NCBI GenBank assembly: GCA_021775735.1
Contig: JAJFHG010000041.1
Span: 168,511 to 232,510 of the forward strand
DNA length: 64,000 nucleotides
Source of the DNA: Hyphomicrobiaceae bacterium
GTDB lineage: Bacteria; Pseudomonadota; Alphaproteobacteria; Rhizobiales; Hyphomicrobiaceae
Reading direction: 5' to 3'
The notes under the pieces are model-generated. The model did not search any database. It worked only from the letters and a program-made list of their open reading frames with translations, and was not told the DNA's origin. The first letter of the stretch is position 1; each line of letters begins with the position of its first letter. This document shows positions 36,101 through 45,500 of the stretch, in pieces. The position numbers and the translations under genes are program-made.

Positions 36101-37639
36101 ATGGCTCTTTCGCCAAAATTAGAGTTAAGGCAAGGCCAGCAGCTGGTGATGACACCACAGTTGCAGCAGGCCATTCGTCTTTTGCAATTTTCCAGCGCAG
36201 AACTGGCGCAGTACGTCGATTCTGAGCTTGAGCGTAATCCGCTGCTTGAGCGTGATGAGAATTTGGAGCAGCCAGCCAAAGAGGCCAATAGGGAAAGCGC
36301 TCGCGAGCAAGACCCCACTGACGACACACCCGCCGCAGACACACAAATAACTGCACCACTTGATCTTTCCACGCCGACAACCGATGGCGGCGCAGCACTT
36401 GATACTGACTTCGAAAATGTATTCCAGGACTCAAGCCCGAGCGAAATGATGCCGGCCCCTGAGTCTGGCTGGGCAAAGATGCACAGCACTGGTGGCAGCT
36501 TTTCAAATGAAAGCCCCAACCTGGAAGAGTTCGTCTCTGGCGAGGTTTCGTTAAAAGACCATCTGAGCCAACAGTTGCCGCTTGCCATATCTGATGCTTC
36601 TGAGCGCATAGTCGGTCAGCACTTGATCGATTTCGTTGACGAATCTGGTTACCTCAATGCTGACCTTGAACAGCTCGCCGAAAAGCTTGGTGCACCTCAA
36701 GACATGGTCGACGGTGTGGTTCGTGCCATGCAGGCACTTGATCCACCAGGTGTTTTCGCACGGTCATTAGCAGAGTGTTTAGCGCTGCAATTAAAAGAAC
36801 AAAATCGCTATGACTCAGTAATCGCTAAATTGCTGGACAATTTGCATTTGTTAGGTGCTCATGACCTTACAAAACTACGAAAGATTGTCGGCGTTGACCA
36901 AGGTGAACTGGCCGAAATGGTCGCTGAGATCCAGCAATTAGACCCGAAACCAGGTCTGCGCTTTGGCTCCGTGCAAGTGCAAACCGTGGTGCCAGACATT
37001 ACTGTCCGGCCAAAAAGTGATGGCAGTTGGTTTGTGGAGTTAAACTCCGACACCCTGCCGCGCGTTCTTGTAAACCGTAGTTACTACACAACCGTTTCGC
37101 AAAACTCGTCTTCAAAAGACGACAAGTCCTATCTTCTGGAATGTCTGCAAACTGCAAATTGGCTGGTCAAAAGTTTGGACCAGCGTGCGCGTACCATTTT
37201 GCGTGTTGCAGAAGAATTGGTCCGCCAGCAGGACGCCTTCTTTGCCCATGGTGTACAATATCTCAAACCGTTGAATCTCAAGACTGTCGCCGATGCCATT
37301 TCGATGCATGAATCGACCGTCTCACGTGTGACGTCCAATAAATACATGGCAACGCCGCGCGGTATTTTTGAACTGAAGTACTTCTTCACCTCTGCGATTC
37401 AATCGTCAGGTGACGGTGATGCATATTCGTCGGAGTCGGTTCGCTATCGTATCAAACAAATGATCGACGCAGAAACGGACAAAAAGGTCCTGTCTGACGA
37501 CAAGATTGTTGAAAAACTGCGCGCTGAAGGCATGGATATCGCCCGTCGCACAGTAGCCAAGTATCGCGAGGCGATGCGCATTCCCTCGTCTGTGGAACGC
37601 CGCCGCATCAAACGCATGCAGGCTCGGGGCATGGGCTAG
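36101..37639 (+). CDS. rpoN: RNA polymerase sigma-54 factor
   Basis: The alternative sigma factor for enhancer-dependent promoters (nitrogen, carbon, motility genes). Region I is Gln/Leu-rich ('LSPKLELRQGQQLVMTPQLQQAIRLLQFSSAEL'), region II is acidic, and region III ends with the RpoN box 'ARRTVAKYRE' near residue 487, preceded by the helix-turn-helix segment 'DAISMHESTVSRVTSNKY'. The length of 512 residues is normal. GGAAGTAG precedes the ATG. It lies 48 bp after lptB and ahead of hpf and ptsN, whose products often work in the same nitrogen-linked circuit. Confidence 0.97.
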   Translation: MALSPKLELRQGQQLVMTPQLQQAIRLLQFSSAELAQYVDSELERNPLLERDENLEQPAKEANRESAREQDPTDDTPAADTQITAPLDLSTPTTDGGAALDTDFENVFQDSSPSEMMPAPESGWAKMHSTGGSFSNESPNLEEFVSGEVSLKDHLSQQLPLAISDASERIVGQHLIDFVDESGYLNADLEQLAEKLGAPQDMVDGVVRAMQALDPPGVFARSLAECLALQLKEQNRYDSVIAKLLDNLHLLGAHDLTKLRKIVGVDQGELAEMVAEIQQLDPKPGLRFGSVQVQTVVPDITVRPKSDGSWFVELNSDTLPRVLVNRSYYTTVSQNSSSKDDKSYLLECLQTANWLVKSLDQRARTILRVAEELVRQQDAFFAHGVQYLKPLNLKTVADAISMHESTVSRVTSNKYMATPRGIFELKYFFTSAIQSSGDGDAYSSESVRYRIKQMIDAETDKKVLSDDKIVEKLRAEGMDIARRTVAKYREAMRIPSSVERRRIKRMQARGMG

Positions 37640-37933
37640 CGGTCTGGCTACCTCCCCAGACCTTTGTTGGCTGGTTGGCGGCCCTGTGACGGACGCGTCA
37701 TCCCTGACCTGGGCCTGAGCTGGAACCGTTTTGGGCCTTGTTTGGGGGCAATTAGGTGCAATTGATCCAAATATCGTGGCCCCGGCCATCGGAAAGGGCT
37801 ATAATTGAAAAGGTTTTGCACCTCACCAAAGACTAGACAAAGTAAAAGAGAGCAACGTCTAATAAACGGGAAAATACCTAAAAATAGTGGTCCAAAATCT
37901 GACTAAAGCCAATAAAAAGGATGTAATTTCCGA

Positions 37934-38512
37934 ATGACCATGCAGTTTACAGGCAAAAATATCGACGCAGGCGGCGCAATTCAAACCTACATAGAAGATA
38001 AACTCTCAGTAGTACTAGATAAATACATTGGAAAAGATGTAGATGGCCACGTTCGGCTCGAAAAAGAACGCAACCAATTCCGCACAAACTGCTCCCTACG
38101 CATGCCAAGCGGCCTTCTACTGGAAGCCAAAGGTGACGGCGGAGATGCATATGCCAGCGCAGATGCGGCTCTTGAAAGGCTAGAAAAACGAGTGCGGCGT
38201 CACAAAAGACGCTTGAAAAACCATCACAGCGGGCGTAGTGACGGCTCCACGATAGATATGGCCGCACGGGACTACACGGTCCAAATTGATGAACATGGCA
38301 ACCCACCGGAAAAAGACGATAATCCGGTTATCATTGCTGAGACAGAGCTCAAGATAAAGGAAATCCCGGTCAGCGAAGCGGTTATGCAGCTCGACCTTAC
38401 AGAGTTTCCGTTCCTTGTTTTCCGTAACGCCGCACACGGATCTTTGAACGTTGTATATCGACGCCAAGATGGCCACATTGGCTGGATAGACCCGAATAAG
38501 ACGACCGACTAA
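37934..38512 (+). CDS. hpf: Ribosome hibernation promoting factor, long form
   Basis: A 192-residue protein that inactivates and dimerises ribosomes in stationary phase. The N-terminal S30AE domain ('MQFTGKNIDAGGAIQTYIEDKLSVVLDKYIG', 'ALERLEKRVRRHKRRLK') is joined by a linker to the C-terminal dimerisation domain ('VSEAVMQLDLTEFPFLVFRNAAHGSLNVVYRRQDGHIGWIDP'), so it is the long type. The 294 bp upstream are A+T-rich near the start and likely hold its promoter. It is placed between rpoN and ptsN as in other alphaproteobacteria. Confidence 0.95.
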   Translation: MTMQFTGKNIDAGGAIQTYIEDKLSVVLDKYIGKDVDGHVRLEKERNQFRTNCSLRMPSGLLLEAKGDGGDAYASADAALERLEKRVRRHKRRLKNHHSGRSDGSTIDMAARDYTVQIDEHGNPPEKDDNPVIIAETELKIKEIPVSEAVMQLDLTEFPFLVFRNAAHGSLNVVYRRQDGHIGWIDPNKTTD

Positions 38513-38637
38513 CATGCTTGCATGAGGGACTTACGAACCAGCGTTTAAGGTTAAGCGACGGAGACTATTTCTGATCCGGTCCGATTCACTTAGGTGGATT
38601 GGACGAAGTGAAACTGACCCAGTGGGACACAACAACG

Positions 38638-39102
38638 ATGGATCTTGCAGATCTTTTGGTTCCGGACGGAATTATCCCGTCACTTAAGGCCACTTGCAAA
38701 AAGCAAGTGCTTCAGGAACTTGCCCAGCACGCATCCGAGATGACTGATCTTGATGCGCGGACAATCTTCGAAACGCTGTTGCAGCGTGAACGACTTGGCT
38801 CTACCGGCCTTGGCCGTGGTATTGCCATTCCGCACGTCAAGTTTCGAAGTCTTCCAAACATCATATGCATTTTTGCACGCCTTGAAGAGCCGGTGGACTT
38901 TGACAGTCACGACGGCGATCCAGTCGATCTCGTGTTCTTGTTGCTGGCACCAGAACATGCCAGCGGCGACCACCTGAAAGCTTTGGCACGCATTTCACGT
39001 CTGGTGCGAGAACCTGAGACGCTTGAGCGTCTACGCCATGCACCAGATCAAGCAAGGTTACACGAAATCCTAACAGCACCAGCCGCCTCACATGCAGCCT
39101 AA
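38638..39102 (+). CDS. ptsN: Nitrogen phosphotransferase system enzyme IIA (PtsN)
   Basis: A 154-residue regulatory EIIA-Ntr protein that receives phosphate from the PTSNtr chain and controls K+ and nitrogen-linked processes. The phosphorylated His66 lies in 'GRGIAIPHVKF'. The ATG at 38638 (MDLADLLVPDGIIPSLKA) matches the family's N terminus. In-frame TTG 38599 and GTG 38608 sit near AGGTGG and would add 10-13 residues, so the start is not certain. It is the last gene of the rpoN block and is convergent with uppP. Confidence 0.93.
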   Translation: MDLADLLVPDGIIPSLKATCKKQVLQELAQHASEMTDLDARTIFETLLQRERLGSTGLGRGIAIPHVKFRSLPNIICIFARLEEPVDFDSHDGDPVDLVFLLLAPEHASGDHLKALARISRLVREPETLERLRHAPDQARLHEILTAPAASHAA

Positions 39103-39203
39103 ACTGATTTCACATTGCCTTAGCATTGTGAACATGTTCTCACATTTTTGAATTTGTGCCTGACCAGCATAGCAAAGCGCGTGCGCGTTTTTTGCGAGCG
39201 GCT

Positions 39204-40001
39204 CTAGCTCACCAACTGCAGTCCGAACAAACCAACAGCACCAACGACAATCCGCCACCAGGCGAAGAACGAGAAGCCATAGCGGCTGATAAAGTCCAGA
39301 ACGAAACGAACCACTAAAACAGCAGCTAAAAACGCAACTGCAAATCCAAGCGCAATGCTCCAGGCGTGGCTCGTGTCAACAACCTGCCAATTCTTGTAAA
39401 GATCATAAACAAACGCGCCAGCCATCGTTGGAAGCGCAAGCAGGAATGAGAATTCCGCTGCCGAGCGCTTGTCCGTGCCCATCAACAACGAACCAACAAT
39501 TGTAGCGCCGGACCGTGATACCCCCGGCACCAATGCCAAACATTGAAACATGCCAATTTTGAATGCCAAGCTTGGGGGATACTCGGTTGCATCTTTATAT
39601 TTTGGGGTGAGGTCCATGCGATCAACAACAAGCAGCACAAGACCACCCATAATCAACATCACACATATCAGCCACGTCTCATTAAATAGAACACTCTTGA
39701 TAAATGAATGAGCCAATACGCCAACGATGGCAGCGGGCAAAAATGCCAACAAGATACCGATGATGAAACGGCGCGCACCAGGGTCCGTTGGCGCCGCCAA
39801 TGCAATCTTCCATAACTTGGCAAAATAAACGCTCAACACAGCAAGGATGGCACCGAGCTGGATCAAAACTTCAAAAGTCTTTCCCGGAGAATCGACACCC
39901 AGAAAATGCCCCGCCAACAAAATATGGCCTGTCGACGAGACAGGCAGAAATTCGGTGGCACCTTCAATGAGGCCCAGCACAATAACCTGCCACGTTTCCA
40001 T
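39204..40001 (-). CDS. uppP: Undecaprenyl-diphosphatase
   Basis: A 265-residue polytopic membrane enzyme (BacA/UppP) that recycles the undecaprenyl carrier lipid for peptidoglycan and LPS synthesis. The two family motifs are clear: '[17 protein letters not shown]' near the N terminus and '[18 protein letters not shown]' in the middle. The ATG at 40001 has AAAGG 5 nt ahead; a start 12 codons upstream is weaker. It stands alone, convergent with ptsN. Confidence 0.96.
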   Translation of the reverse strand: METWQVIVLGLIEGATEFLPVSSTGHILLAGHFLGVDSPGKTFEVLIQLGAILAVLSVYFAKLWKIALAAPTDPGARRFIIGILLAFLPAAIVGVLAHSFIKSVLFNETWLICVMLIMGGLVLLVVDRMDLTPKYKDATEYPPSLAFKIGMFQCLALVPGVSRSGATIVGSLLMGTDKRSAAEFSFLLALPTMAGAFVYDLYKNWQVVDTSHAWSIALGFAVAFLAAVLVVRFVLDFISRYGFSFFAWWRIVVGAVGLFGLQLVS

Positions 40002-40386
40002 GTTGACCTTTCTGGAGACCCCTAGCCGGTTTAGCATTCACTGCAATCGGCACAAAGCGAGCGTGATTGAACCCTACAAAAGTTATCAAATTGGCGTACT
40101 GCGGGTCCTGCCCACAGCGCTCCATATCAACCCCTGTTGGCCCCCCGTGAAATTTACATCCGCCGCTTTAAGCAACGCATGTTGCCGAGGCATCGAATCG
40201 TGTCATCTGATAGCAGCATTTTTGATACCTAGCATGACGCATAGATTGCCTATACCAACCCGCCTTAAACCGGAAATGATTTTGGGTGGATAATTTGATC
40301 TATTCCAAGACTTTTGAGCAACCTAACGGCATTTAACAAAACGCGGGGCTTGCTCTAGGCTCATGGTATTGAGGATCCTTGTGACG
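40002..40386. other. Divergent gap between uppP and the GST gene
   Basis: It is about 385 bp without a gene. It should hold both promoters. The only recognised element is the 18-mer at 40265-40282 that resembles the hairpin motif at 32908-32925. Confidence 0.4.
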
Positions 40387-41085
40387 ATGCACAGGCTTAC
40401 ACACTACAGGCTTTGTCCTCGGTCCCGCTCACTGCGCCTCGCCGCTGGGGAGCTTGGACTTGCCCTTGACGCAGTGGAACAGGAACCCTGGGCGATTGGG
40501 CCGCAGTTTCTGGCGGTCAATCCGGCTGGTGAGTTGCCTGTCCTTGAGATTTCAAATGGTCCCATTTTGTGTGGCATCTATGCGGCAGCGGAATACATCT
40601 GTTGTGACCTAGAGACATCAGGTGACAGTCACACGCCTCCACTCAATCTGTTTGCAACAGATCCTGAAGACCGCGCCGAAGTGCGTCGCCTGACGGATTG
40701 GTTTCACAACAAGTTAGATCGTGAAGTGACGCGCGAGTTGTTATTTGAAAAACTCTACGCGCGCATGAAAAAAGAGGGGGCACAGGGGCCAAACCCTGAG
40801 ATTTTGCGTGTGGCACGCACAAACCTTAAATATCACCTCAGCTACATCTCTTATCTTTCTGATCAGCGTGCATGGCTTGGTGGAGATCAGTTGAGCTTTG
40901 CGGACCTTGCCGCGGCCGGGCATATCTCCACACTCGACTATCTCGGCGAAGTGTCGTGGCAAGACTACCCGATCGCCAAGGCGTGGTATCAGCGCCTGAA
41001 GTCACGCCCCGCCTTCCGCGCTCTGCTTGAAGACCGTGTCCCCGGAATGCCAGCAATTGCCAGCTATCCTGATCTTGATTTTTAA
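40387..41085 (+). CDS. Glutathione S-transferase family protein
   Basis: A 232-residue protein with a thioredoxin-like N-terminal domain ('HYRLCPRSRSLRLAAGELGLALDAVEQEPW', 'NPAGELPVLEI', then the Asp/Ser-type G-site region 'GPILCGIYAAAEYI') and an all-helical C-terminal domain ('LGGDQLSFADLAAAGHISTLDYLGEVSWQDYPIAKAWYQRLKSRPAFRALLED'). The 'LSFADLAAA' N-capping box is typical of GSTs. Substrate unknown; a Cys at position ~9 in place of Ser/Tyr could be the active residue. The start may instead be the GTG at 40381. It precedes queG by about 100 bp, a pairing seen in other Rhizobiales. Confidence 0.88.
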   Translation: MHRLTHYRLCPRSRSLRLAAGELGLALDAVEQEPWAIGPQFLAVNPAGELPVLEISNGPILCGIYAAAEYICCDLETSGDSHTPPLNLFATDPEDRAEVRRLTDWFHNKLDREVTRELLFEKLYARMKKEGAQGPNPEILRVARTNLKYHLSYISYLSDQRAWLGGDQLSFADLAAAGHISTLDYLGEVSWQDYPIAKAWYQRLKSRPAFRALLEDRVPGMPAIASYPDLDF

Positions 41086-41186
41086 CGAGATCATGGTTGA
41101 GAGGGTCTGATACTCAGATAGCGATTCCTATTTGCGCCAAGACCTATTAGATTCGGGCTCATTGACTGAGCTCACAGGACTACGGT

Positions 41187-42359
41187 GTGTCATCCACAAT
41201 CAAAATGCAGTTAAAGACCGAGGCCCAGAGGCTTGGGTTTCATGATCTATGCTGCACCGACATTACAGAGCACAATGACGCTGCCAAATTTCTCGGGCAA
41301 TTCTTAGCCAAAGGCCACCACGGTGATATGCTATGGATGGCAGCACACAGCGACCGTCGAAGCAACCCGAAGGCACTTTGGCCACAAGCACGATCTGCCG
41401 TTTTGGTCGCCATGAGCTACACGCCAGAAACGGACCCCTTGAATGCATTAGAAAAAACAGAGCACGGAACGATTTCCGTCTATGCACAAGGCAAAGACTA
41501 CCACGACATCATCAAACCTAAGCTGAAACAACTGGCACGCACGCTGCAAGCCTTGACGGAGCGTGAAGTGAAAGTATTCGTTGATACAGCACCGTTGATG
41601 GAGAAACCACTGGCTCAAAATGCAGGCCTTGGTTGGCAAGGCAAACACACCAATCTTGTTTCACGCACCGGCGGCTCATGGTTTTTTATCGGCGCCATCC
41701 TGACCGCGGCAGACCTTGAGCCAGACGCTCGTGAAGACGACCATTGTGGCGGTTGTTCACGTTGCCTCAACATATGCCCGACCAACGCATTCCCCAAGCC
41801 CTATCAACTCGATGCGCGGCGCTGTATCTCCTACCTGACAATTGAACATAAGGGCCATATCGCACCTGAGTTTCGCAAAGCCATGGGCAATCGCATTTAT
41901 GGCTGCGATGATTGTCTGGCGGTCTGCCCGTGGAACAAATTTGCTGTTGCGGCCCGTGAAATACGTCTCAAGCCGCGTCAAGAAACAAACAACCCAGCGC
42001 TCCAAGACTTACTTCTTTTGGATGATGCAGCATTTCGCACGCGCTTTAAGGGAACCCCCGTCAAGCGTACAGGACGGGATCGCATGATGCGCAACATCCT
42101 GATTGCTGCCGGCAATTCAGGGCAGCGCGCCCTTCTACCGCAAATTATTAGACACTTGACCGATCCTTCACCCCTGGTCCGCGCAATGGCGGTTTGGGCA
42201 TATGCGCAAATTGAAGAGGCATCGGCGATAAAATCACGCTATGACACCAACGCCCAAGACGAGCAAGACCAAGACGTCCGTAACGAGTGGCAGCTTGCTC
42301 TAAAACAAATCCAAAGCAGACGTTTAACATCACGTGATGACCACCCGAAACAGTTCTGA
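41187..42359 (+). CDS. queG: Epoxyqueuosine reductase QueG
   Basis: The last step of queuosine synthesis: reduction of epoxyqueuosine in tRNA, with a cobalamin and two [4Fe-4S] clusters. Ferredoxin-type motifs are 'CGGCSRCLNICP' and 'CDDCLAVCPWN', and 'NAGLGWQGKHTNLVSR' is a family signature. The C-terminal region is HEAT-repeat-like ('LIRHLTDPSPLVRAMAVWAYAQI'). The length of 390 residues is normal. The start is GTG, with AGGAC ahead. It ends 13 bp before the next gene, so the two are probably co-transcribed. Confidence 0.95.
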   Translation: MSSTIKMQLKTEAQRLGFHDLCCTDITEHNDAAKFLGQFLAKGHHGDMLWMAAHSDRRSNPKALWPQARSAVLVAMSYTPETDPLNALEKTEHGTISVYAQGKDYHDIIKPKLKQLARTLQALTEREVKVFVDTAPLMEKPLAQNAGLGWQGKHTNLVSRTGGSWFFIGAILTAADLEPDAREDDHCGGCSRCLNICPTNAFPKPYQLDARRCISYLTIEHKGHIAPEFRKAMGNRIYGCDDCLAVCPWNKFAVAAREIRLKPRQETNNPALQDLLLLDDAAFRTRFKGTPVKRTGRDRMMRNILIAAGNSGQRALLPQIIRHLTDPSPLVRAMAVWAYAQIEEASAIKSRYDTNAQDEQDQDVRNEWQLALKQIQSRRLTSRDDHPKQF

Positions 42360-42372
42360 GTTCCAAATTTAG

Positions 42373-43263
42373 ATGCCTCATCTCTTCATTTTTGGTTTTG
42401 GCTTTACCGCTCGCGCCCTCGCTAACATGATGGCGCCTAGTGAATTTAAAATCTCAGCAACATCGCGCTCCGACAAAGGCGCGGGGATGATAACAAAATA
42501 CGGTTGTGAGGCATTTGTTTTCTCCGATGACTGCCAACCAAGCGCTGACCTCAAGAATGCATTAAAGTCAGCGACACACATATTATCGTCTGCACCACCA
42601 AGCATCGCAGGCGATCCTGTCCTGGCTGCTCTGGCAGATGACATCGCGCAGGCACCAAACCTTAACTGGCTCGGCTACTTATCGACAATTGGTGTTTATG
42701 GCGATCACAACGGGGGCTGGGTCGACGAGGCGACTCCGGCAACACCCCAATCTGATCGCTCGAAGCACCGCCTCTCAGCCGAGCAGGCCTGGCAGCAGGT
42801 GGCAAAAAAATCTGATGTACCGCTATCGTTATTTCGCCTTGCTGGTATTTATGGCGCCGGACGCAGTGCCATTGACCGCGTTAAAGCTGGTACGGCACGC
42901 TGCATCAAAAAACCTGGCCAGGTATTTAATCGCATACATGTTGATGATGCCGCCGCCGTCATCGCAGCAAATCTCATGACGACGGGCAAAGACGGGATTT
43001 ACAATCTCACCGATGACCTGCCAGCCCCACCGGAAGATGTCATCCATTACGCTGCAAAAATTTTGAATACCCCGCCACCGCCGCAAATTGCATTTGAGGA
43101 TGCTGGGCTGTCAGCCATGGCTCGAAGTTTTTATTCTGAGAATAAGCGGGTGCGAAACCAGCGTATTAAGGACGATCTTGGTGTCAGGTTGCGATACCCA
43201 ACCTATAAAGCTGGTCTTGAGGCTATCCTGGCCCTAAGGCAAGCGCCCAAAAAAGAGGCATAA
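42373..43263 (+). CDS. NAD(P)-binding SDR-type protein (YeeZ-like)
   Basis: A 296-residue atypical SDR. The N terminus 'HLFIFGFGFTARALANMM' is a dinucleotide-binding motif with a G-x-G-x-x pattern. 'LGYLSTIGVYGDHNGGWVDEATPATPQSDRSKHRLSAEQAW' supplies the YGD-H-GGWVDE pattern of the YeeZ-like branch, and 'FNRIHVDDAAAVI' is a further signature. The catalytic Tyr of classical SDRs is not obvious. The substrate is unknown. It is 13 bp after queG and is likely in the same operon. Confidence 0.85.
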   Translation: MPHLFIFGFGFTARALANMMAPSEFKISATSRSDKGAGMITKYGCEAFVFSDDCQPSADLKNALKSATHILSSAPPSIAGDPVLAALADDIAQAPNLNWLGYLSTIGVYGDHNGGWVDEATPATPQSDRSKHRLSAEQAWQQVAKKSDVPLSLFRLAGIYGAGRSAIDRVKAGTARCIKKPGQVFNRIHVDDAAAVIAANLMTTGKDGIYNLTDDLPAPPEDVIHYAAKILNTPPPPQIAFEDAGLSAMARSFYSENKRVRNQRIKDDLGVRLRYPTYKAGLEAILALRQAPKKEA

Positions 43264-43422
43264 CGCGATCCATTTTATTGCCCGAATTCAGGCGTTTAAC
43301 CAATATGGAAAGTGATCGGTTCGGGGCGGCAGGTCACTCTATATAAGCTACATAAACTACGTTTCGGCAAGTTTGAGTGCATACTATTTTTGCTTGAGTT
43401 TGCCAGCATGAGGGTTTTGGGG

Positions 43423-44607
43423 ATGCGTATCACAACACAATACTCTTTCGTCTTCGGCATGGCTTTCGCACTTCTTGCATACGGCACACAAAGCATAAGT
43501 TTTGCTAATGAGCCTCAAGATGCCCACACCATGGCACAACAGTTTGCAAATGCGCACAAATCCAAACCAGCCAAGACCAAATCAAAAAATGCCATACAGC
43601 CGAAAGAAGTCGAAGGCGCTTTTAAAATGCGCAGTCAGGAAAATGGCCTCAAAACCACTGACCAAATTTTAGATTCAATTGAAGCGCGCACGAAAGCCAT
43701 CGAAGTCCTGCTTAAAGAAAGCACCAGCGATAAGTGGAATGTTTACGTTGGCAAACCGGACAGCGTTGTGGTCGAAAAAGAACCAACAACAAATGCTTCT
43801 AATCCAATGGGGACTGATCCAGTGGGGGCTGGGCACGCGAAATCAAACGCACCAACACCAACATCTGTTACAGATCCAACACGGACAGGTGCTGACTGGG
43901 CTGCAACAAAAAAAAATTTACCATCGACAGAAACAAGTCACGCACGACAAAACGATGAGCCATCAAAACTTCAGGCTGCCAGTCCACACGTACATCCTGA
44001 AGGAAACCGTGACATTACCGACCTTCCTGAACCAGGATACGCCCTTGGCGGGCCCGCAAACCTGCGCCATGGCCTCGCAGAAGCGTCGCGTATCTTGTCA
44101 ACCGCCACCATCCTTCTAAAAATGAAACCCGGCAATAAGGGGCTGCGCCGCTTTAAAAAGACCGCAGACCCAGTGCTGTGTGGCCGTCGCCATTGTTACA
44201 GGAGCAATGGTTTCGAGAAAAATGCCGAACGCATGTTGCGTGGTACAACGCTTGGGCCGTTTAACACCGTTGGACGCCGCGCAGGTGCCTGTCGACAAAC
44301 GCTAACCTGCGCTTTTCGTCATGTCGATCTGATGGAGGACGGGGTTTTGCTTCAACCCGTGGACCTGAAATTTTTGCGTCATGATCGACGCGCCTACCGC
44401 ACTATGAAAACAGACCCAACCTGCAAAATTTCCGCTGGCCGTCTACACTGCGCCAACCCTATCAAAGCAAAAACATGGACGGCTTGGATTGTACCAGAAC
44501 ACGTCGCGCTGAAAGCTGGCAGCTCTGCCCTCGAAACCGCGCTGCAGGACGGACTTCCCGAAACACCTATACCAAGCACTTACGTCGTCAAGAGCACGGG
44601 GCAATAG
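43423..44607 (+). CDS. Secreted hypothetical protein with conserved Cys-rich C-terminal half
   Basis: A 394-residue protein with an N-terminal signal peptide ('MRITTQYSFVFGMAFALLAY', cleavage likely after 'SISFA'). A low-complexity, Thr/Pro/Asn-rich middle (about residues 110-200) and a compact C-terminal region follow. That region contains six Cys in 'DPVLCGRRHCYRSNG', 'AGACRQTLTC', 'PTCKISAGRLHC', suggesting disulfides in the periplasm. No family with known function was recognised. The ATG at 43423 is chosen because GAGGG lies 8 nt ahead and it gives a clean signal peptide. Confidence 0.7.
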   Translation: MRITTQYSFVFGMAFALLAYGTQSISFANEPQDAHTMAQQFANAHKSKPAKTKSKNAIQPKEVEGAFKMRSQENGLKTTDQILDSIEARTKAIEVLLKESTSDKWNVYVGKPDSVVVEKEPTTNASNPMGTDPVGAGHAKSNAPTPTSVTDPTRTGADWAATKKNLPSTETSHARQNDEPSKLQAASPHVHPEGNRDITDLPEPGYALGGPANLRHGLAEASRILSTATILLKMKPGNKGLRRFKKTADPVLCGRRHCYRSNGFEKNAERMLRGTTLGPFNTVGRRAGACRQTLTCAFRHVDLMEDGVLLQPVDLKFLRHDRRAYRTMKTDPTCKISAGRLHCANPIKAKTWTAWIVPEHVALKAGSSALETALQDGLPETPIPSTYVVKSTGQ

Positions 44608-44660
44608 CAAACCACTTGCGTGACCATTTAGACGCGTGACAGCGTTCGCATACGCGCCGC

Positions 44661-45464
44661 TCATGCAGACGGCTTGGATGTGCAAACCTGGTCAATCAAT
44701 TGATAAATTTTTTCCAGGTCTTCAGGACGCGACAAGCTGTGCGCCGCATCCGCCACCTCAGTAATTTCGACCCAGTCACCGCGTAAAACGCTTTTCAACG
44801 CGCGCGCGTGATCTGGCGGTACGCTCTCATCCAGCAGTCCCTGCAAAACCAGAACGGGGCGGCCTGGATCGAACGGGTCCTGTCTCAGCAAGTTGGCCCG
44901 ACCATCTTCAATGAAGCTTTTGGTAATATGATACGGCTCGCCGTAGTCGGAGGGTTGGTCATGACTGCCTGTATCGAGGATTTCCTGCCGTGCCTCTTCA
45001 GCAAGCCCATCCCAAATCAACTCAGTGACATCCCAGGCCGGCGCAATCAACACGAGGCCGAGAATGCGCCCGGCAAGTCCTGGGTCAGTTGCCATCAGAC
45101 GGCGCAAAACAATCAGTGCGATGTGTGCCCCCGTGCTTGAACCAACCAGAATCAAAGGTGCATCACCGGTTTTTTGCCGAATGACGGCCTCTGCTTCCTC
45201 AATCCAATCACTGGTCGTGGCGCTGCCAAAGTCTCCTGAGGATTGGCCATGGGCGGAATAATCAAACCGGGTCAAGCCATAACCGTTAGTCTGACACCAT
45301 TGGGCCAGAGCCGCGGCCTTGGTCGAGACCATGTCCGATTTCAGGCCGATTAACCAAACCACCGTTGGGGCGCCCTTGGTCGTAGGCTCCAAAACACGGA
45401 CCGCTATGCGTCGAGAAGTTTTGTCGCTTGCGACATCAAGGATTTGCAGTTCATGATCAACCAT
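44661..45464 (-). CDS. Alpha/beta hydrolase
   Basis: A 267-residue alpha/beta-hydrolase. The nucleophile elbow is 'LVGSSTGAHIAL' (Ser in G-x-S-x-G), the acid is likely Asp in 'LQGLLDESVPPDHA', and the catalytic His is in 'ADAAHSLSRPEDL'. 'YSAHGQSSGDF' before the elbow is the usual oxyanion-side loop. It resembles small carboxylesterase or palmitoyl-thioesterase-like proteins (ABHD10-like). The physiological substrate is unknown. It is divergent from the glycosyltransferase gene, with 36 bp between starts. Confidence 0.87.
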   Translation of the reverse strand: MVDHELQILDVASDKTSRRIAVRVLEPTTKGAPTVVWLIGLKSDMVSTKAAALAQWCQTNGYGLTRFDYSAHGQSSGDFGSATTSDWIEEAEAVIRQKTGDAPLILVGSSTGAHIALIVLRRLMATDPGLAGRILGLVLIAPAWDVTELIWDGLAEEARQEILDTGSHDQPSDYGEPYHITKSFIEDGRANLLRQDPFDPGRPVLVLQGLLDESVPPDHARALKSVLRGDWVEITEVADAAHSLSRPEDLEKIYQLIDQVCTSKPSA

Positions 45465-45500
45465 CTTATGAAGCGGTCTCCGAAATTAAGGTAGCACTCC

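Noticed and set aside
39176..39192. GCGC-GT-GCGC followed by six T residues between ptsN and uppP
   Set aside because: The stem is only four pairs with an impossible two-base loop; might act weakly as a terminator but cannot be supported.
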